Assembly: GCA_001310375.1 (NCBI GenBank)
Contig: BAXC01000035.1
Location: 1 to 42,291 of the forward strand
DNA length: 42,291 nucleotides
From: Bacillus sp. JCM 19041
GTDB lineage: Bacteria > Bacillota > Bacilli > Bacillales > Bacillaceae_D
Direction: 5' to 3'
Shown piece after piece: positions 27,892 to 36,328 of the stretch; within the stretch, counting starts at the first letter, position 1, and each line of letters starts with the position of its first letter. The notes under the pieces are model-generated. The model ran no database searches and had not been told where the DNA came from. It worked only from the letters and a program-made list of their open reading frames with translations. Both the position numbers and the translations under genes were made by a program.

Positions 27892-29065
27892 ATGGAACTG
27901 CGTTTAAATGAAGAGCAACGAATGGTGCAAGCAACAATTAGGAAATTTGTCGAAAAAGAGTTAATCCCGTTAGAAAATCAAGTATTACGGAATGAACTAC
28001 AAGGAAAACCAAGCTTATCTGCCGAAAAGATAAAAGAGCTTCAGAAAAAAGCAAAAGATGCAGGGTTCTGGGGGATAAACACACCAACTGAATACGGTGG
28101 GGCTGATCTTGGTCAACTGATGATGGCCCTTGTCATGATTGAAGCATCCAAGACGTTTGTGCCGTTTCAATTTGGTGGTTCAGCCGATAACATCCTTTAC
28201 CGTGGCAACGACGAACAAAAGAAACGCTATTTAGTGCCTACAATTAACGGTGACAAAAAATCGTGTTTTGCGATGACAGAACCAGGTGCTGGATCTGATA
28301 CGCGTAATATTAAAATGACAGCGTTTAAAGACGGGGATGAATGGGTCTTAAATGGTGAAAAAACATTTATTACTGGCGGAAACGAAGCCGACTTTGTTAT
28401 GGCGATTGCAATTACAGACAAAGAGATGTATACGAAAACAGGGAGAGAAGGCGTCACATGTTTTATCGTTGATCGCGATATGGGGTGGACTTCGGAATAC
28501 ATTCATACGATGGGTGAATGGGGACCTGCATCACTCTTTTTTGACAATGTTAGAGTCCCGGAAGAAAACATTCTAGGAAAATTACATCAAGGCTATGATT
28601 TAGGACTTGAATGGATTGGGTTTGCTCGTTGGCAAGTTGGGGCAAGAGCGGTTGGTGGTTCCGAGCGTTTATTAAATATGGCAATTGACTATGCAAAAGA
28701 ACGGTACACTTTTGGAAAGCCAATTTCTGAGCGCCAAGCTATCCAATGGCAGATTGCTGATTCAGCTGTTGAGCTAGAAGCGATGCGCTGGCTCGTCTTA
28801 AATGCTGCTTATACCTTGACCAAGGCGAAGATAATCGTCATCTTGCCTCAATTGCGAAATTATTTGGAGCAACGAAAGCGAATGACATTATTGATCGTGT
28901 TTTGCAAATTCATGGGGGTATGGATATACGCGTGAATTACCGATCGAGCGGTGGTATCGAGAAGCGCGTTTATGGCGCATTTATGACGGAACGGATGAAA
29001 TTCAACGTCTCATTATTAGCCGAAATTTATTAAAAGGTCATGTGAAACTCGGACAATTTATGTAG
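27892..29065 (+). CDS. Acyl-CoA dehydrogenase, classical branch (two frameshifts)
   Basis: ATG at 27892 after AGGGGAG. ACAD motifs are [20 protein letters not shown] (FAD/substrate), [28 protein letters not shown] and, after repair of missing bases near 28819 and 28924, [23 protein letters not shown] and [18 protein letters not shown]. Repaired length is 391 residues. Asp occupies the position where MCAD and SCAD have the catalytic Glu (YEGT), so the catalytic base may be Asp or lie elsewhere. It catalyses FAD-dependent alpha,beta-desaturation of an acyl-CoA and hands electrons to ETF, which is not encoded in this window. Confidence 0.9.
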
Positions 29066-29084
29066 AAAAGGAGCGAATGAAACG

Positions 29085-29845
29085 ATGGGTGTATTTACAG
29101 GAAGAAGTGTTTTTATTACAGGAGGAAGTCGTGGAATTGGACGAGGAATTGCGAAACGATTGGCAGATGACGGAGCTAAAGTGGCCATTATTGATGTAAA
29201 CGAAGAGGCGCTCCAAGAAGCGAAAGCCTATTTCTTGGAGAATAATCAAGAAATATTGGCGATCGCAGCTGATGTAACGGATCGTGCGCAGGTCGAAGCG
29301 GCGATGAAAGAAGCGCATGATGCGTTTGGATCGATTGATGTGCTTGTTAACAATGCAGGTGTGATTCGCGATAATATGTTGTTTAAAAATGGACGATACT
29401 GACTGGGAAACCGTCATGAATGTTCATTTAAAAGGGGCATTTGTCGCTTCACAAACAGCTCAAGGATATATGGTAAAGCAAAGTACGGACGAATTATTAA
29501 TATTTCATCTACTCAGCGCTGGGAAATCGAGGGCAAGCCAACTATGCGACAGCAAAAGCTGGTTTACAAGGGTTTACAAAAACGCTTGCGATTGAATTGG
29601 GTAAATTCGGTATTACGGTGAATGCGGTCGCACCTGGCTTCATTGAAACCGATATGACAAAAGCAACCGCGGCCAGAATTGGAATCCCTTTTGAAGACCT
29701 TGTTGAAGGAAGTGTAGCGCTTATCCCAGTTGCTCGTAGTGGTAAACCAGAAGACATTGCCAATGCGGTCGCATTCTTCGCTGATGAGCGGTCATCATTT
29801 GTAAGTGGGCAAGTGATGTATGTTGCAGGAGGACCAAAAGCATAA
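29085..29845 (+). CDS. FabG-like short-chain dehydrogenase, probable 3-hydroxyacyl-CoA dehydrogenase (three indels)
   Basis: ATG at 29085, 20 bases after the ACAD stop. Cofactor loop is TGGSRGIGRG and DVLVNNAG follows. One extra A near 29386, a missing A near 29479 and a missing T near 29512 break it. Repair gives LFKMDDTDWETVMNV, GRIINISSTSALGNRG and the catalytic YATAKAG, ending in GQVMYVAGGPKA. The repaired length is 253 residues. This is the only gene in the window where a one-base gain is the simplest repair. In a beta-oxidation setting it would oxidise the 3-hydroxyacyl-CoA produced by the MaoC hydratases. Confidence 0.88.
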
Positions 29846-29862
29846 AAAGGGAGGTAAGCTCA

Positions 29863-30312
29863 ATGTTTAAACAGTTGATTGGTACAAAGTCACAAGCAAC
29901 AAAAAACATCGTTGAGCGAGGTGCAGTAAGAGCTTTTGCTCAGTCTATAGACGATGCTCATCCTCTTTACGTAGATGAAGCATACGGTGAAGCATCTCGT
30001 TATGGGCGGAATATCGCACCTCCAACATTTCCACGTGTATTTGACTATGGAGAAATGTCTGAATTGAAGCTACCTGATAAAGGCTTGATTCATGGGGAAC
30101 AGACGTATGAATATGTTCGACCGCTTCTCGTAGGTGAAACAGTCAGTTGTTATTCTGAGGTAGCTGATTATGTGGAGAAAAAGGGGAAAAGTGGAACGAT
30201 GGGATTACTGTCTGTTAAAAGTGTGGGACTTGATGAAAAAGGAGAGCAACTCTTCTCTTCTAAACAAGTGATTATTTTAACAGAAACGGTTAGGAGGGCG
30301 ATGTCGGTATGA
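29863..30312 (+). CDS. MaoC N-terminal (FAS1-type) dehydratase domain protein
   Basis: GGGAGG lies 11 bases upstream of ATG 29863. 149 residues of the hotdog MaoC_dehydrat_N family, with AQSIDDAHPLYVDEAYGEASRYG in place of the catalytic hydratase motif and APPTFPRVFDYG. These proteins normally pair with a catalytic MaoC subunit (as HadA/HadB or ChsH1/ChsH2). The partner is the next gene, overlapping by 4 bases. The pair probably hydrates an enoyl-CoA. Confidence 0.9.
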   Translation: MFKQLIGTKSQATKNIVERGAVRAFAQSIDDAHPLYVDEAYGEASRYGRNIAPPTFPRVFDYGEMSELKLPDKGLIHGEQTYEYVRPLLVGETVSCYSEVADYVEKKGKSGTMGLLSVKSVGLDEKGEQLFSSKQVIILTETVRRAMSV

Positions 30313-30710
30313 CACTTGCTTTAATTGAGCACGGTGATGAATTAAAGTCGATTAAGCTTTCTCCTGTTACTAGGCTTGACTTAATAAAATATGCAGGGGC
30401 ATCAGGTGATTACAATCCAATCCATACGATTGATGAAGAAGCAACAAAAGCGGGGTTACCGGGGATTATCGCCCACGGTATGTGGACAATGGGCAATTTG
30501 ACGAAATTATTTACCCCTTATCTGGAAGAAGGATTTGTCGCGGCCTATCAAATTCGTTTCAGGGGAATGGTCTTTTTAGGGGATGTTGTCACGCTCCAAG
30601 CAAACGTACAAAGCCGTACAGACAAGGAGATAATCTTCGCGATTAAAGCAGTCAAGCAAACGGGTGAATCCGCGCTTGAAGGAGAAGCAACTTATATGTT
30701 TTATGAATAA
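30309..30710 (+). CDS. MaoC-like (R)-specific enoyl-CoA hydratase
   Basis: Starts within the end of the previous gene. 133 residues with a complete hydratase-2 motif YAGASGDYNPIHTIDEEATKAG (catalytic Asp and His, about residues 28-49) and AHGMWTMG. The intact motif marks this as the catalytic half of the MaoC pair. It is the last gene of the sigma-54 operon, followed by a hairpin. Confidence 0.92.
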   Translation: MTLALIEHGDELKSIKLSPVTRLDLIKYAGASGDYNPIHTIDEEATKAGLPGIIAHGMWTMGNLTKLFTPYLEEGFVAAYQIRFRGMVFLGDVVTLQANVQSRTDKEIIFAIKAVKQTGESALEGEATYMFYE

Positions 30711-30715
30711 ATTAC

Positions 30716-30750
30716 AAACCACGATCTCTTTAATGATCGTGGCTTGTTTA
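30716..30750. terminator. Terminator at the end of the catabolic operon
   Basis: An 8-bp stem CCACGATC / GATCGTGG (30719-30726, 30735-30742) with an 8-base loop is followed by CTTGTTTA. It lies between convergent operons. The T run is modest. Confidence 0.65.
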
Positions 30751-30785
30751 TGCTCATTCGTATATGAAAGAGAGATGATATGATG

Positions 30786-32138
30786 TTATGCGCTTTGTGG
30801 CATTTTAGCCTTTTTTGAAAAAGGCTTGCGGCGTCGCAGCCATATCATCGGGAGGAACCCAACAACAATGAGTAGAAAACCACAAAGAATGAAGACTGCT
30901 TGTATTCCTACCGCATGGATAAGTGCTGCTCCAAGTAAAGGGGCTAGAAAAACGGAAAAACTCGTTAGTGTTTGGAATATTCCAGCTACTGTACTTACAT
31001 CGCATGGTTTGGGAATCGTTTGAATAACGAAATTGGAAACAACCATCGCAATACCGGTTCCAATCCCACCTATAAACCCAAATAGAAGTGGTAAAAAAAG
31101 AGGAAAGTTGATTTGAAGAAGACCAATTCCACTAAATGAAATACCGATAAAAAGCAGAGCAAGGCTAAGCCATAAACCAATTCGCTTTAATTCACCAAGT
31201 CGATTGAGGATCATCATTACTGTGATTGCGCCGGCACCAATAGAAGAAATAATCCAGCCAACGATTTGTGGCTTTGCTGGAGCAAGCTCGCGAAATAGTA
31301 CAGCGAATTGAGAGTCAACAAGTTGGATAATGGAAATACCAAGTAAAGATAAGCTTATGGTTAGTGCAAGGACTTGAGTCGTAAAGACAGATTTCCAACC
31401 AGTACGCCACTGTTCAAAGAAAGAAGGCTGGTCCGAGTCAGTAGATTGGAAGTCTTCTTTTAAAGTTGCGTTATTCAGGCGAAACATTGATAGAAGCAAG
31501 CAAGCAGAGATAAAAAATGCACATGCATTTATAAGCAGCAGAGATTGTGGATTCATAAATGTGAGTAGAGCACCACCAACAAGTGGGGCAAAGATTTTTG
31601 CCGCTTGGTTTATGCCTCCATTCCACGTCACTGCTTTTAATCGAAGTTTGTCAGGAACAAGTTGGCGAATCAAACTTTGTTGTGCGGGAAAGTGAATGAC
31701 GTTAACCGTCCCTCGCAGCGTCAGGATAAGAAGTGCAACAATAGGTGTTGAAGCAAAGAATAAAGCTAGAGTCAGTAAAACAGTGCAAAAATCTGCGATA
31801 GCCATTAATTTGATTTTATTTGTGCGCTCGGCGATAACGCCTGCAAATTGGCTAAGTATCGCTTGTGGAGCTGCGTATGCAACAGGTATCAGCGCAATTA
31901 GAAATGGATCGGCATTCCAGATGTATCCAAATACAATCATAATGGCAACCATGTCAAACCATTGCCCAATAATTGAAATACTATAGGAGGCAAAAAGCTT
32001 TGGGAAGCCAGAGACTTCCCATATAGAGTTTGGGCTTTCTGTTTTTTGCGGGATCTGTTTCGATAAGTGGTATGCACTCGCTTCTTCACGTAGCTGTTTG
32101 ATCCGCTCTTTCGCATATTCGAGTTGATTATGACTCAT
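30786..32138 (-). CDS. MFS transporter (EntS/MFS_3-like exporter)
   Basis: Intact 450-residue membrane protein with about 12 helices, preceded by a cytoplasmic N-terminal segment of some 45 residues (MSHNQLEYAKERIKQLREEA). SISIIGQWFDMVAIMIVFGY and FAGVIAERTNKIKLM correspond to the start of helix 1 and the loop 2-3 motif of MFS_3 exporters (EntS, macrolide efflux MefA-like). It is the last gene of the sigma factor operon, 14 bases after the 251-residue protein gene. Export of a metabolite, siderophore or toxic compound is likely, but substrate is unknown. Confidence 0.88.
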   Translation of the reverse strand: MSHNQLEYAKERIKQLREEASAYHLSKQIPQKTESPNSIWEVSGFPKLFASYSISIIGQWFDMVAIMIVFGYIWNADPFLIALIPVAYAAPQAILSQFAGVIAERTNKIKLMAIADFCTVLLTLALFFASTPIVALLILTLRGTVNVIHFPAQQSLIRQLVPDKLRLKAVTWNGGINQAAKIFAPLVGGALLTFMNPQSLLLINACAFFISACLLLSMFRLNNATLKEDFQSTDSDQPSFFEQWRTGWKSVFTTQVLALTISLSLLGISIIQLVDSQFAVLFRELAPAKPQIVGWIISSIGAGAITVMMILNRLGELKRIGLWLSLALLFIGISFSGIGLLQINFPLFLPLLFGFIGGIGTGIAMVVSNFVIQTIPKPCDVSTVAGIFQTLTSFSVFLAPLLGAALIHAVGIQAVFILCGFLLIVVGFLPMIWLRRRKPFSKKAKMPQSA

Positions 32139-32152
32139 AGAGTTTTCCTTTC

Positions 32153-32908
32153 TTAAAGAGAAAGTTCACCAATATTATGAAGTTCAAGAGTATCTTCTTG
32201 TATTGATGTATTTACAATGAGCCCGTCATACGTTTGAACCAATGATTGAACAGCCGCTTTAACCATATCGTTAGGAACATGAAGTTCCCCAATAATTATA
32301 ATTACTGATCGTTTAGCAACTAAATCATCCATTACATCTGGAAGAACTAGTTTTTCATGGACGACTATCGTTGTCCCGAGATCTAATGCAGTTATGTCTT
32401 CAACTGACCACTTCTCATTTTTAACGTATCTAATCGCTTCTGTGTATACATAGACTTCCGTTTCAATTTGGTTAAGTGTTTCATAAACAAGGTCTTCAAT
32501 CTCTTCATGACAAATGATATACGATGTAGAGTGGATCGATTGAAACGCAGCACTAAATTGTTCACGGCTAATCTCTTTTTCGAAAATAATCGGCTTATTT
32601 GTATAGATAAACTGATTTTTAAATTTGCGTATGGAGCGGTTGCTTAACTGTAAGCTAGAGCGATACGGCATAAAACCTTCTGGTATTACTTCGATTTTTC
32701 CATTAACAGTGGCTTTTGCAGAAAAAGTGGTTTCTTGTTCTTGACACAATAAAGCTTTACCATTCACATCTATTCGCTCAACTTTTGAATGAAATAGTGC
32801 CAGGTCAAGGTCTTGAGCAAGTGTGATCAATCCATTTATAAGAATGGGAGCCTGATCGGTTATTGAATTTAGGAATTGATTCGTTAATTCGAACTTTCCG
32901 TTCTTCAT
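32153..32908 (-). CDS. Soluble protein of unknown function, paralogous to its 144-aa neighbour
   Basis: No family recognised. 251 residues, no signal peptide or membrane helix. The start overlaps the preceding stop. It contains repeated short beta-strand units of the form hydrophobic-x-NG-x-hydrophobic: APILINGLITLAQDLDLAL, RIDVNGKALL, ATVNGKIEVIPEG. Its C-terminal unit VIIIIGELHVPNDMVKAAVQSLVQTYDGL aligns with the C-terminus of the 144-residue neighbour (SLIVNGVIYTPTQLKNAVQTIVKSNSGL). A bactofilin-like or beta-solenoid arrangement is conceivable but unproven. Location between a sigma factor and an exporter suggests a regulatory or sensing role. Confidence 0.8.
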   Translation of the reverse strand: MKNGKFELTNQFLNSITDQAPILINGLITLAQDLDLALFHSKVERIDVNGKALLCQEQETTFSAKATVNGKIEVIPEGFMPYRSSLQLSNRSIRKFKNQFIYTNKPIIFEKEISREQFSAAFQSIHSTSYIICHEEIEDLVYETLNQIETEVYVYTEAIRYVKNEKWSVEDITALDLGTTIVVHEKLVLPDVMDDLVAKRSVIIIIGELHVPNDMVKAAVQSLVQTYDGLIVNTSIQEDTLELHNIGELSL

Positions 32909-33339
32909 GATAGCTCAACGCCTTCATAGGTGAGTGTCAATCCACTGTTACTTTTCACGATCGTCTGAACAGCATTCTTTAATTGAGTAGGAGTATAAAT
33001 AACACCGTTAACAATAAGTGAACATCCAGTTGTCTTTAATTCTGTTTCCGTTACATTTGGTGTGACAATGACCACTCCATTTACAAAGAGGGTTGTTTGT
33101 TCTTCAATGAGACGAAGATACGTAGAATCAATTGTTAAGACACCATTTGTTATTTTGACGTCGCCCTCTAGGCTAACGGTTTGGCCGATATTTCCAATTG
33201 ATAGTTTTGAAAGAAGGGGTGCTGTCTGTTGATTGTATAAAACGAGACCGACATTCCTAATATACTCATACTCCGCAATGCTTTCTGGTGTTGCTTTTAA
33301 TAAATTTAACGTCCCAACATTTCCAATTCGTTGACCCAT
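32905..33339 (-). CDS. Soluble repeat protein of unknown function
   Basis: 144 residues, intact, start behind AAGGAGG that overlaps the end of the sigma factor gene. No known domain recognised, and no export signal. Repeating units such as GNIGQTVSLEGDVKITNGVL, TTLFVNGVVIVTPNVTETEL and SLIVNGVIYTPTQLKNAV alternate beta strands around NG turns. It is clearly related to the 251-residue protein encoded next. No helical anti-sigma domain (zinc-binding or otherwise) is visible, so whether it controls the sigma factor is open. Confidence 0.82.
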   Translation of the reverse strand: MGQRIGNVGTLNLLKATPESIAEYEYIRNVGLVLYNQQTAPLLSKLSIGNIGQTVSLEGDVKITNGVLTIDSTYLRLIEEQTTLFVNGVVIVTPNVTETELKTTGCSLIVNGVIYTPTQLKNAVQTIVKSNSGLTLTYEGVELS

Positions 33340-33351
33340 TTTTGGTCCTCC

Positions 33352-33798
33352 TTAAAATTGTTCTCGTAGTTTTTGAATCGCTTGTGCGAGTTGGTAACGG
33401 ACGGTCGAAGCTGGCAGGTTTAGTTCTGCACCAATCTCATTACTTGAAAGACCAACCCAATACCGTTTAAAGACAATTTCTCTTTGTTTTGTAGGCAGTG
33501 CTTGTAATAACTCTGTTGTTTCGAACGCTGAAAAGCCAGATGCAATGAAGACAGGTTCATCAAAATCCGATAACGATGATTCACGTTTTTGTTTTCTTCT
33601 TGCATCAATTAAGGCATTTTTCATTACACGGTACAACCAAGCTTTTTGCTTATAGTAAGGCCATGTAGAAAGCTCTTTTACGTGTAGTGCTTTTTCCCAT
33701 GCATCTTGCATTAGATCAAATGCTTCCTGTTCATGCCTAGCAATGGAACAGGCAAAGCGTAGTAGGTCTTTATGAATATCGTCGTATGTTCCTTTCAC
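33352..33798 (-). CDS. ECF-like RNA polymerase sigma factor
   Basis: GTG at 33798 with AGGTGA upstream is preferred over an in-frame ATG at 33837 that lacks an RBS. 148 residues. Region 2 has LLRFACSIARHEQEAFDLMQDAWEKAL and AWLYRVMKNALIDARRK. Region 4 has LLQALPTKQREIVFKRYWVGLSSNEIGAELNLPASTVRYQLAQA, a sigma-type helix-turn-helix. No sigma-1 or -3 region. It heads a four-gene operon with two unknown soluble proteins and an exporter, which it may autoregulate. A TGAAAC (ECF -35-like) occurs on the minus strand at 33852-33847, but no clear matching -10 was found. Confidence 0.9.
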   Translation of the reverse strand: MKGTYDDIHKDLLRFACSIARHEQEAFDLMQDAWEKALHVKELSTWPYYKQKAWLYRVMKNALIDARRKQKRESSLSDFDEPVFIASGFSAFETTELLQALPTKQREIVFKRYWVGLSSNEIGAELNLPASTVRYQLAQAIQKLREQF

Positions 33799-34018
33799 GC
33801 AAATCACCTGTCCCACTTTTAATTTTACTTGGTTCATAGAGATAACGTTTCAACAAGGAAAACTGTTGGAATAAAAAAATCTTTTTTTATAAACGATTGT
33901 TTATTTGTGTTTTTAGCTTAATGAAAAAGAAGCATAAAAGCGATGGGATTAATAAAAAAACTTAGCGTATTTATTCTGAAGTTTTGTGAAAATGAAACCG
34001 TCGACAATGATAAGTGAA

Positions 34019-34165
34019 TAGATGATGCTTTTTTCGCTTTGTTCTCGCTCCCGGCATACACTTCGTTTTCCGCGGGCGACGAATGAGGCGAACATCATAG
34101 CTGCGTGTTTCCTCTTCGTCTTTTCTCTAGTAGGAGTCTACGTGGATGCCGTCTTCTAGTTCCTG
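34019..34165. repeat. Degenerate Bacillaceae-type intergenic repeat in a 470-base gene-free stretch
   Basis: 33838-34309 contains no credible gene. Within it, 34019-34165 has much higher G+C than its AT-rich flanks. It carries phrases (TTCGTTTTCCGCGGGCGACGAA and TAGGAGTCTACGTGGATGCC) like the dispersed non-coding repeats known from many Bacillaceae genomes. GATGATG at its left and CATCAT further in can pair, with CGC/GCG inside, giving a fold-back. Assignment rests on remembered similarity. Confidence 0.45.
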
Positions 34166-34228
34166 AGTATTTCAATCCAATATAAGATGAAAATAGACGT
34201 TAAGCATCTCCAACTTCAATTAACCCGA

Positions 34229-34263
34229 AAATGCCTCTGAGATTTTATCTCAGAGGCATTTTG
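34229..34263 (-). terminator. Strong terminator of the tetR-opp operon
   Basis: A 16-bp perfect stem (AAAATGCCTCTGAGAT and its complement) with a 3-base loop, flanked by T on the minus strand. It is distal to a second hairpin nearer the gene. Confidence 0.88.
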
Positions 34264-34274
34264 TCTACGGTTTG

Positions 34275-34298
34275 ACCTAGCATGTCTATGCTAGGTCA
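34275..34298 (-). terminator. Proximal hairpin after the last operon gene
   Basis: GACCTAGCAT / ATGCTAGGTC, a 10-bp stem with 4-base loop, 12 bases after the stop codon. Because no T run follows, it may be an RNA-stabilising hairpin and not a terminator by itself. Confidence 0.5.
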
Positions 34299-34309
34299 TT
34301 CTCTCTTTA

Positions 34310-34759
34310 TTAAACTTGCTCCACGGCAGTTGCATGAATAATCGCAACGTCGTATTTTTCTTGTTTATTTTTTTCGCTAAATAGTTTCCAATTTGGAGAA
34401 AGCATTTGTTGGAATACGTGTAACTGATTTTCTGATAACGTCAGGCCGTTAAAACGAGTTTCAGACATATGATAATCAACACCGTCTTCAAAGCCAAACT
34501 TTAATCCAAGCAATCGTTTAATTCCGAAGTTAGAGACAAACTTGATTGTGTATCCAGTTTCGACCGCTTCTAAAAGTGTTTTAGGTATTTTTTGAGCTGT
34601 TTGAATGAGATCGGAGTAATTAAACGTTTGGTCAAATGCATTTAAGGCATTTGCATCTTCGTTTTTAATATGTTGAATCAAGGTTTGCTTCGACATACCT
34701 TTTGCGAGCAATGTTTCAACCATAAATGCTTCCCATTGTGACAATGCTGGTCGTGCCAT
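34310..34759 (-). CDS. Conserved-looking hypothetical protein
   Basis: 149 residues, intact. Not recognised. The start at 34759 has AAAAGGAGAGATTAG just upstream. No signal peptide or membrane helix. The first 40 residues (SQWEAFMVETLLAKGMSKQTLIQHI) look like a helical, possibly HTH-like, segment. The rest has mixed alpha/beta character (GYTIKFVSNFGIKRLLGLKFG). It is the last gene of the peptide-transporter operon, 13 bases after the binding protein gene, so it is co-transcribed and perhaps linked to the imported compound. Confidence 0.75.
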   Translation of the reverse strand: MARPALSQWEAFMVETLLAKGMSKQTLIQHIKNEDANALNAFDQTFNYSDLIQTAQKIPKTLLEAVETGYTIKFVSNFGIKRLLGLKFGFEDGVDYHMSETRFNGLTLSENQLHVFQQMLSPNWKLFSEKNKQEKYDVAIIHATAVEQV

Positions 34760-34772
34760 CTAATCTCTCCTT

Positions 34773-36302
34773 TTAATCATTTGATAATTTAATGTCATTT
34801 ACATAATAAAGTTCATCAAGACGAGGTGTATAATCGAGTCGGTCATTTACGCCGTACCGTCCTTGAAGCTGGAATAAGTATACCGCACCACGTTCTTCAG
34901 CGAGAATTTGCTGAACTTCTTGATATTGAGCTTCTCGCTCATTTTCATCCATATTGTAAGCTGCGTCTTCGAGTAAAGCATCTATTTCAGGGTTTGTATA
35001 TGGAGCGACACCGTCTTCTAAAAAGAATTCTAAGACGCTTGCATCAAACATATCGTTCCCCCAACCGACAAAAATGCTTTCTGCTAACTCACCGCTAAAT
35101 AATTGGTTGGCAAATCGACTTTGTTCAATTAGTTCGATGTTTGCCGTTATCCCTACATCTGCCAACATGCCACCAACAACTTCAGCCATTTCCGTGTAAT
35201 AATTATTTACGGACAAATCAACTGTGACACCGTCTTCGTAACCTGCATCTGCAAGAATTTCTTTTGCTCGTTCTGGATCGTATTCATACGTGTCATACAG
35301 CGATTCATCTGCTCCGAAGTTCCCTGGTGTTATGTGAGTTCTAGTTGCAGTCGCACTACCATTAAGAATTTCATCAATGATCACTTGATTGTCAATTGCA
35401 AGGTCAATCGCTTCCCTTACAGCAGGGTCAGCAGTGTTCGTTCCATCCTCGTTAGACATCCACAATTGAATGACCCTTTGAATGGGTTCTAATGCAACAT
35501 GTGTCCCGTCATTGTTATCAATACGTTCCATATCGGCTGTTGGAATGTTAAAGGCAATATCAACACCTTCTGTTAGCAACTCTGATACACGCGTTGAATC
35601 TTCAGGGACGACACTGAAACGAACATTTTCCCAGTTTGGAGCACCTTCAAAATAATCGTCATACTTAACAAGGTTGACTGCTTCATCTTGTTGCCAACTC
35701 TCATATTGAAATGGTCCTGTCCCAATTGGTGATTGGAAAAACGCTTCTGCGCCAATTTCTTCAAAGTGATCTTGTGGCAAAATACTAGCAGCTGGAATTG
35801 ATAAACGGCTTATTAACTGTGGATCAGGTTCATTTGTTGTAATACGAACGGTATAATCGTCCACGACCTCAACGGATCCAATTTGACTAAATGTAGAATG
35901 TTGCTGTAACGAAGTATCATCAGCAACTCGTTCTAATGAAAATTTAATATCTTTTGCAGTGAATGGGTCACCATTATGGAAAGTAACGTCATTACGTAAA
36001 TGGAATTCTAAAGTTGTGTCATCAACCTCGTCCCAACTTACTGCCAAATCGGGGACAATGTCTCCTGTCTCATCTCGTTGAACTAACTTACTATAAACAT
36101 TAACTAATACAGCGGAAGTTGTAATAACACTATTGTTGTGCGGGTCAAATGTTGTGATATCTGCCGGGTTAGCAATCGTTAATTGTTCATAATCATTATT
36201 GGAACCATCTGTTTCTGATCCATTTGTATCTGGGTCATTAAAGCCACAAGCAGATAATGTCAGTGCTGCAATCAAAGTGCTCGTTGATAGAATTTTTTTC
36301 AT
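34773..36302 (-). CDS. Peptide/glutathione-type ABC substrate-binding lipoprotein (SBP family 5)
   Basis: Intact, 509 residues. The signal MKKILSTSTLIAALTLSAC ends in lipobox LSAC. SBP_bac_5 features: TTFDPHNNSVITTSAVLVNVYSKLV, DLAVSWDEVDDTTLEFHLR, TFHNGDPFTAKDIKFSLERV and SPIGTGPFQYESW. Strongly acidic overall. Relatives bind di- and oligopeptides, glutathione, nickel complexes or opines. Unusually, it follows rather than precedes the permease and ATPase genes. Confidence 0.92.
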   Translation of the reverse strand: MKKILSTSTLIAALTLSACGFNDPDTNGSETDGSNNDYEQLTIANPADITTFDPHNNSVITTSAVLVNVYSKLVQRDETGDIVPDLAVSWDEVDDTTLEFHLRNDVTFHNGDPFTAKDIKFSLERVADDTSLQQHSTFSQIGSVEVVDDYTVRITTNEPDPQLISRLSIPAASILPQDHFEEIGAEAFFQSPIGTGPFQYESWQQDEAVNLVKYDDYFEGAPNWENVRFSVVPEDSTRVSELLTEGVDIAFNIPTADMERIDNNDGTHVALEPIQRVIQLWMSNEDGTNTADPAVREAIDLAIDNQVIIDEILNGSATATRTHITPGNFGADESLYDTYEYDPERAKEILADAGYEDGVTVDLSVNNYYTEMAEVVGGMLADVGITANIELIEQSRFANQLFSGELAESIFVGWGNDMFDASVLEFFLEDGVAPYTNPEIDALLEDAAYNMDENEREAQYQEVQQILAEERGAVYLFQLQGRYGVNDRLDYTPRLDELYYVNDIKLSND

Positions 36303-36328
36303 GGTAGTTAACCTCCAGTTGAATTGTC

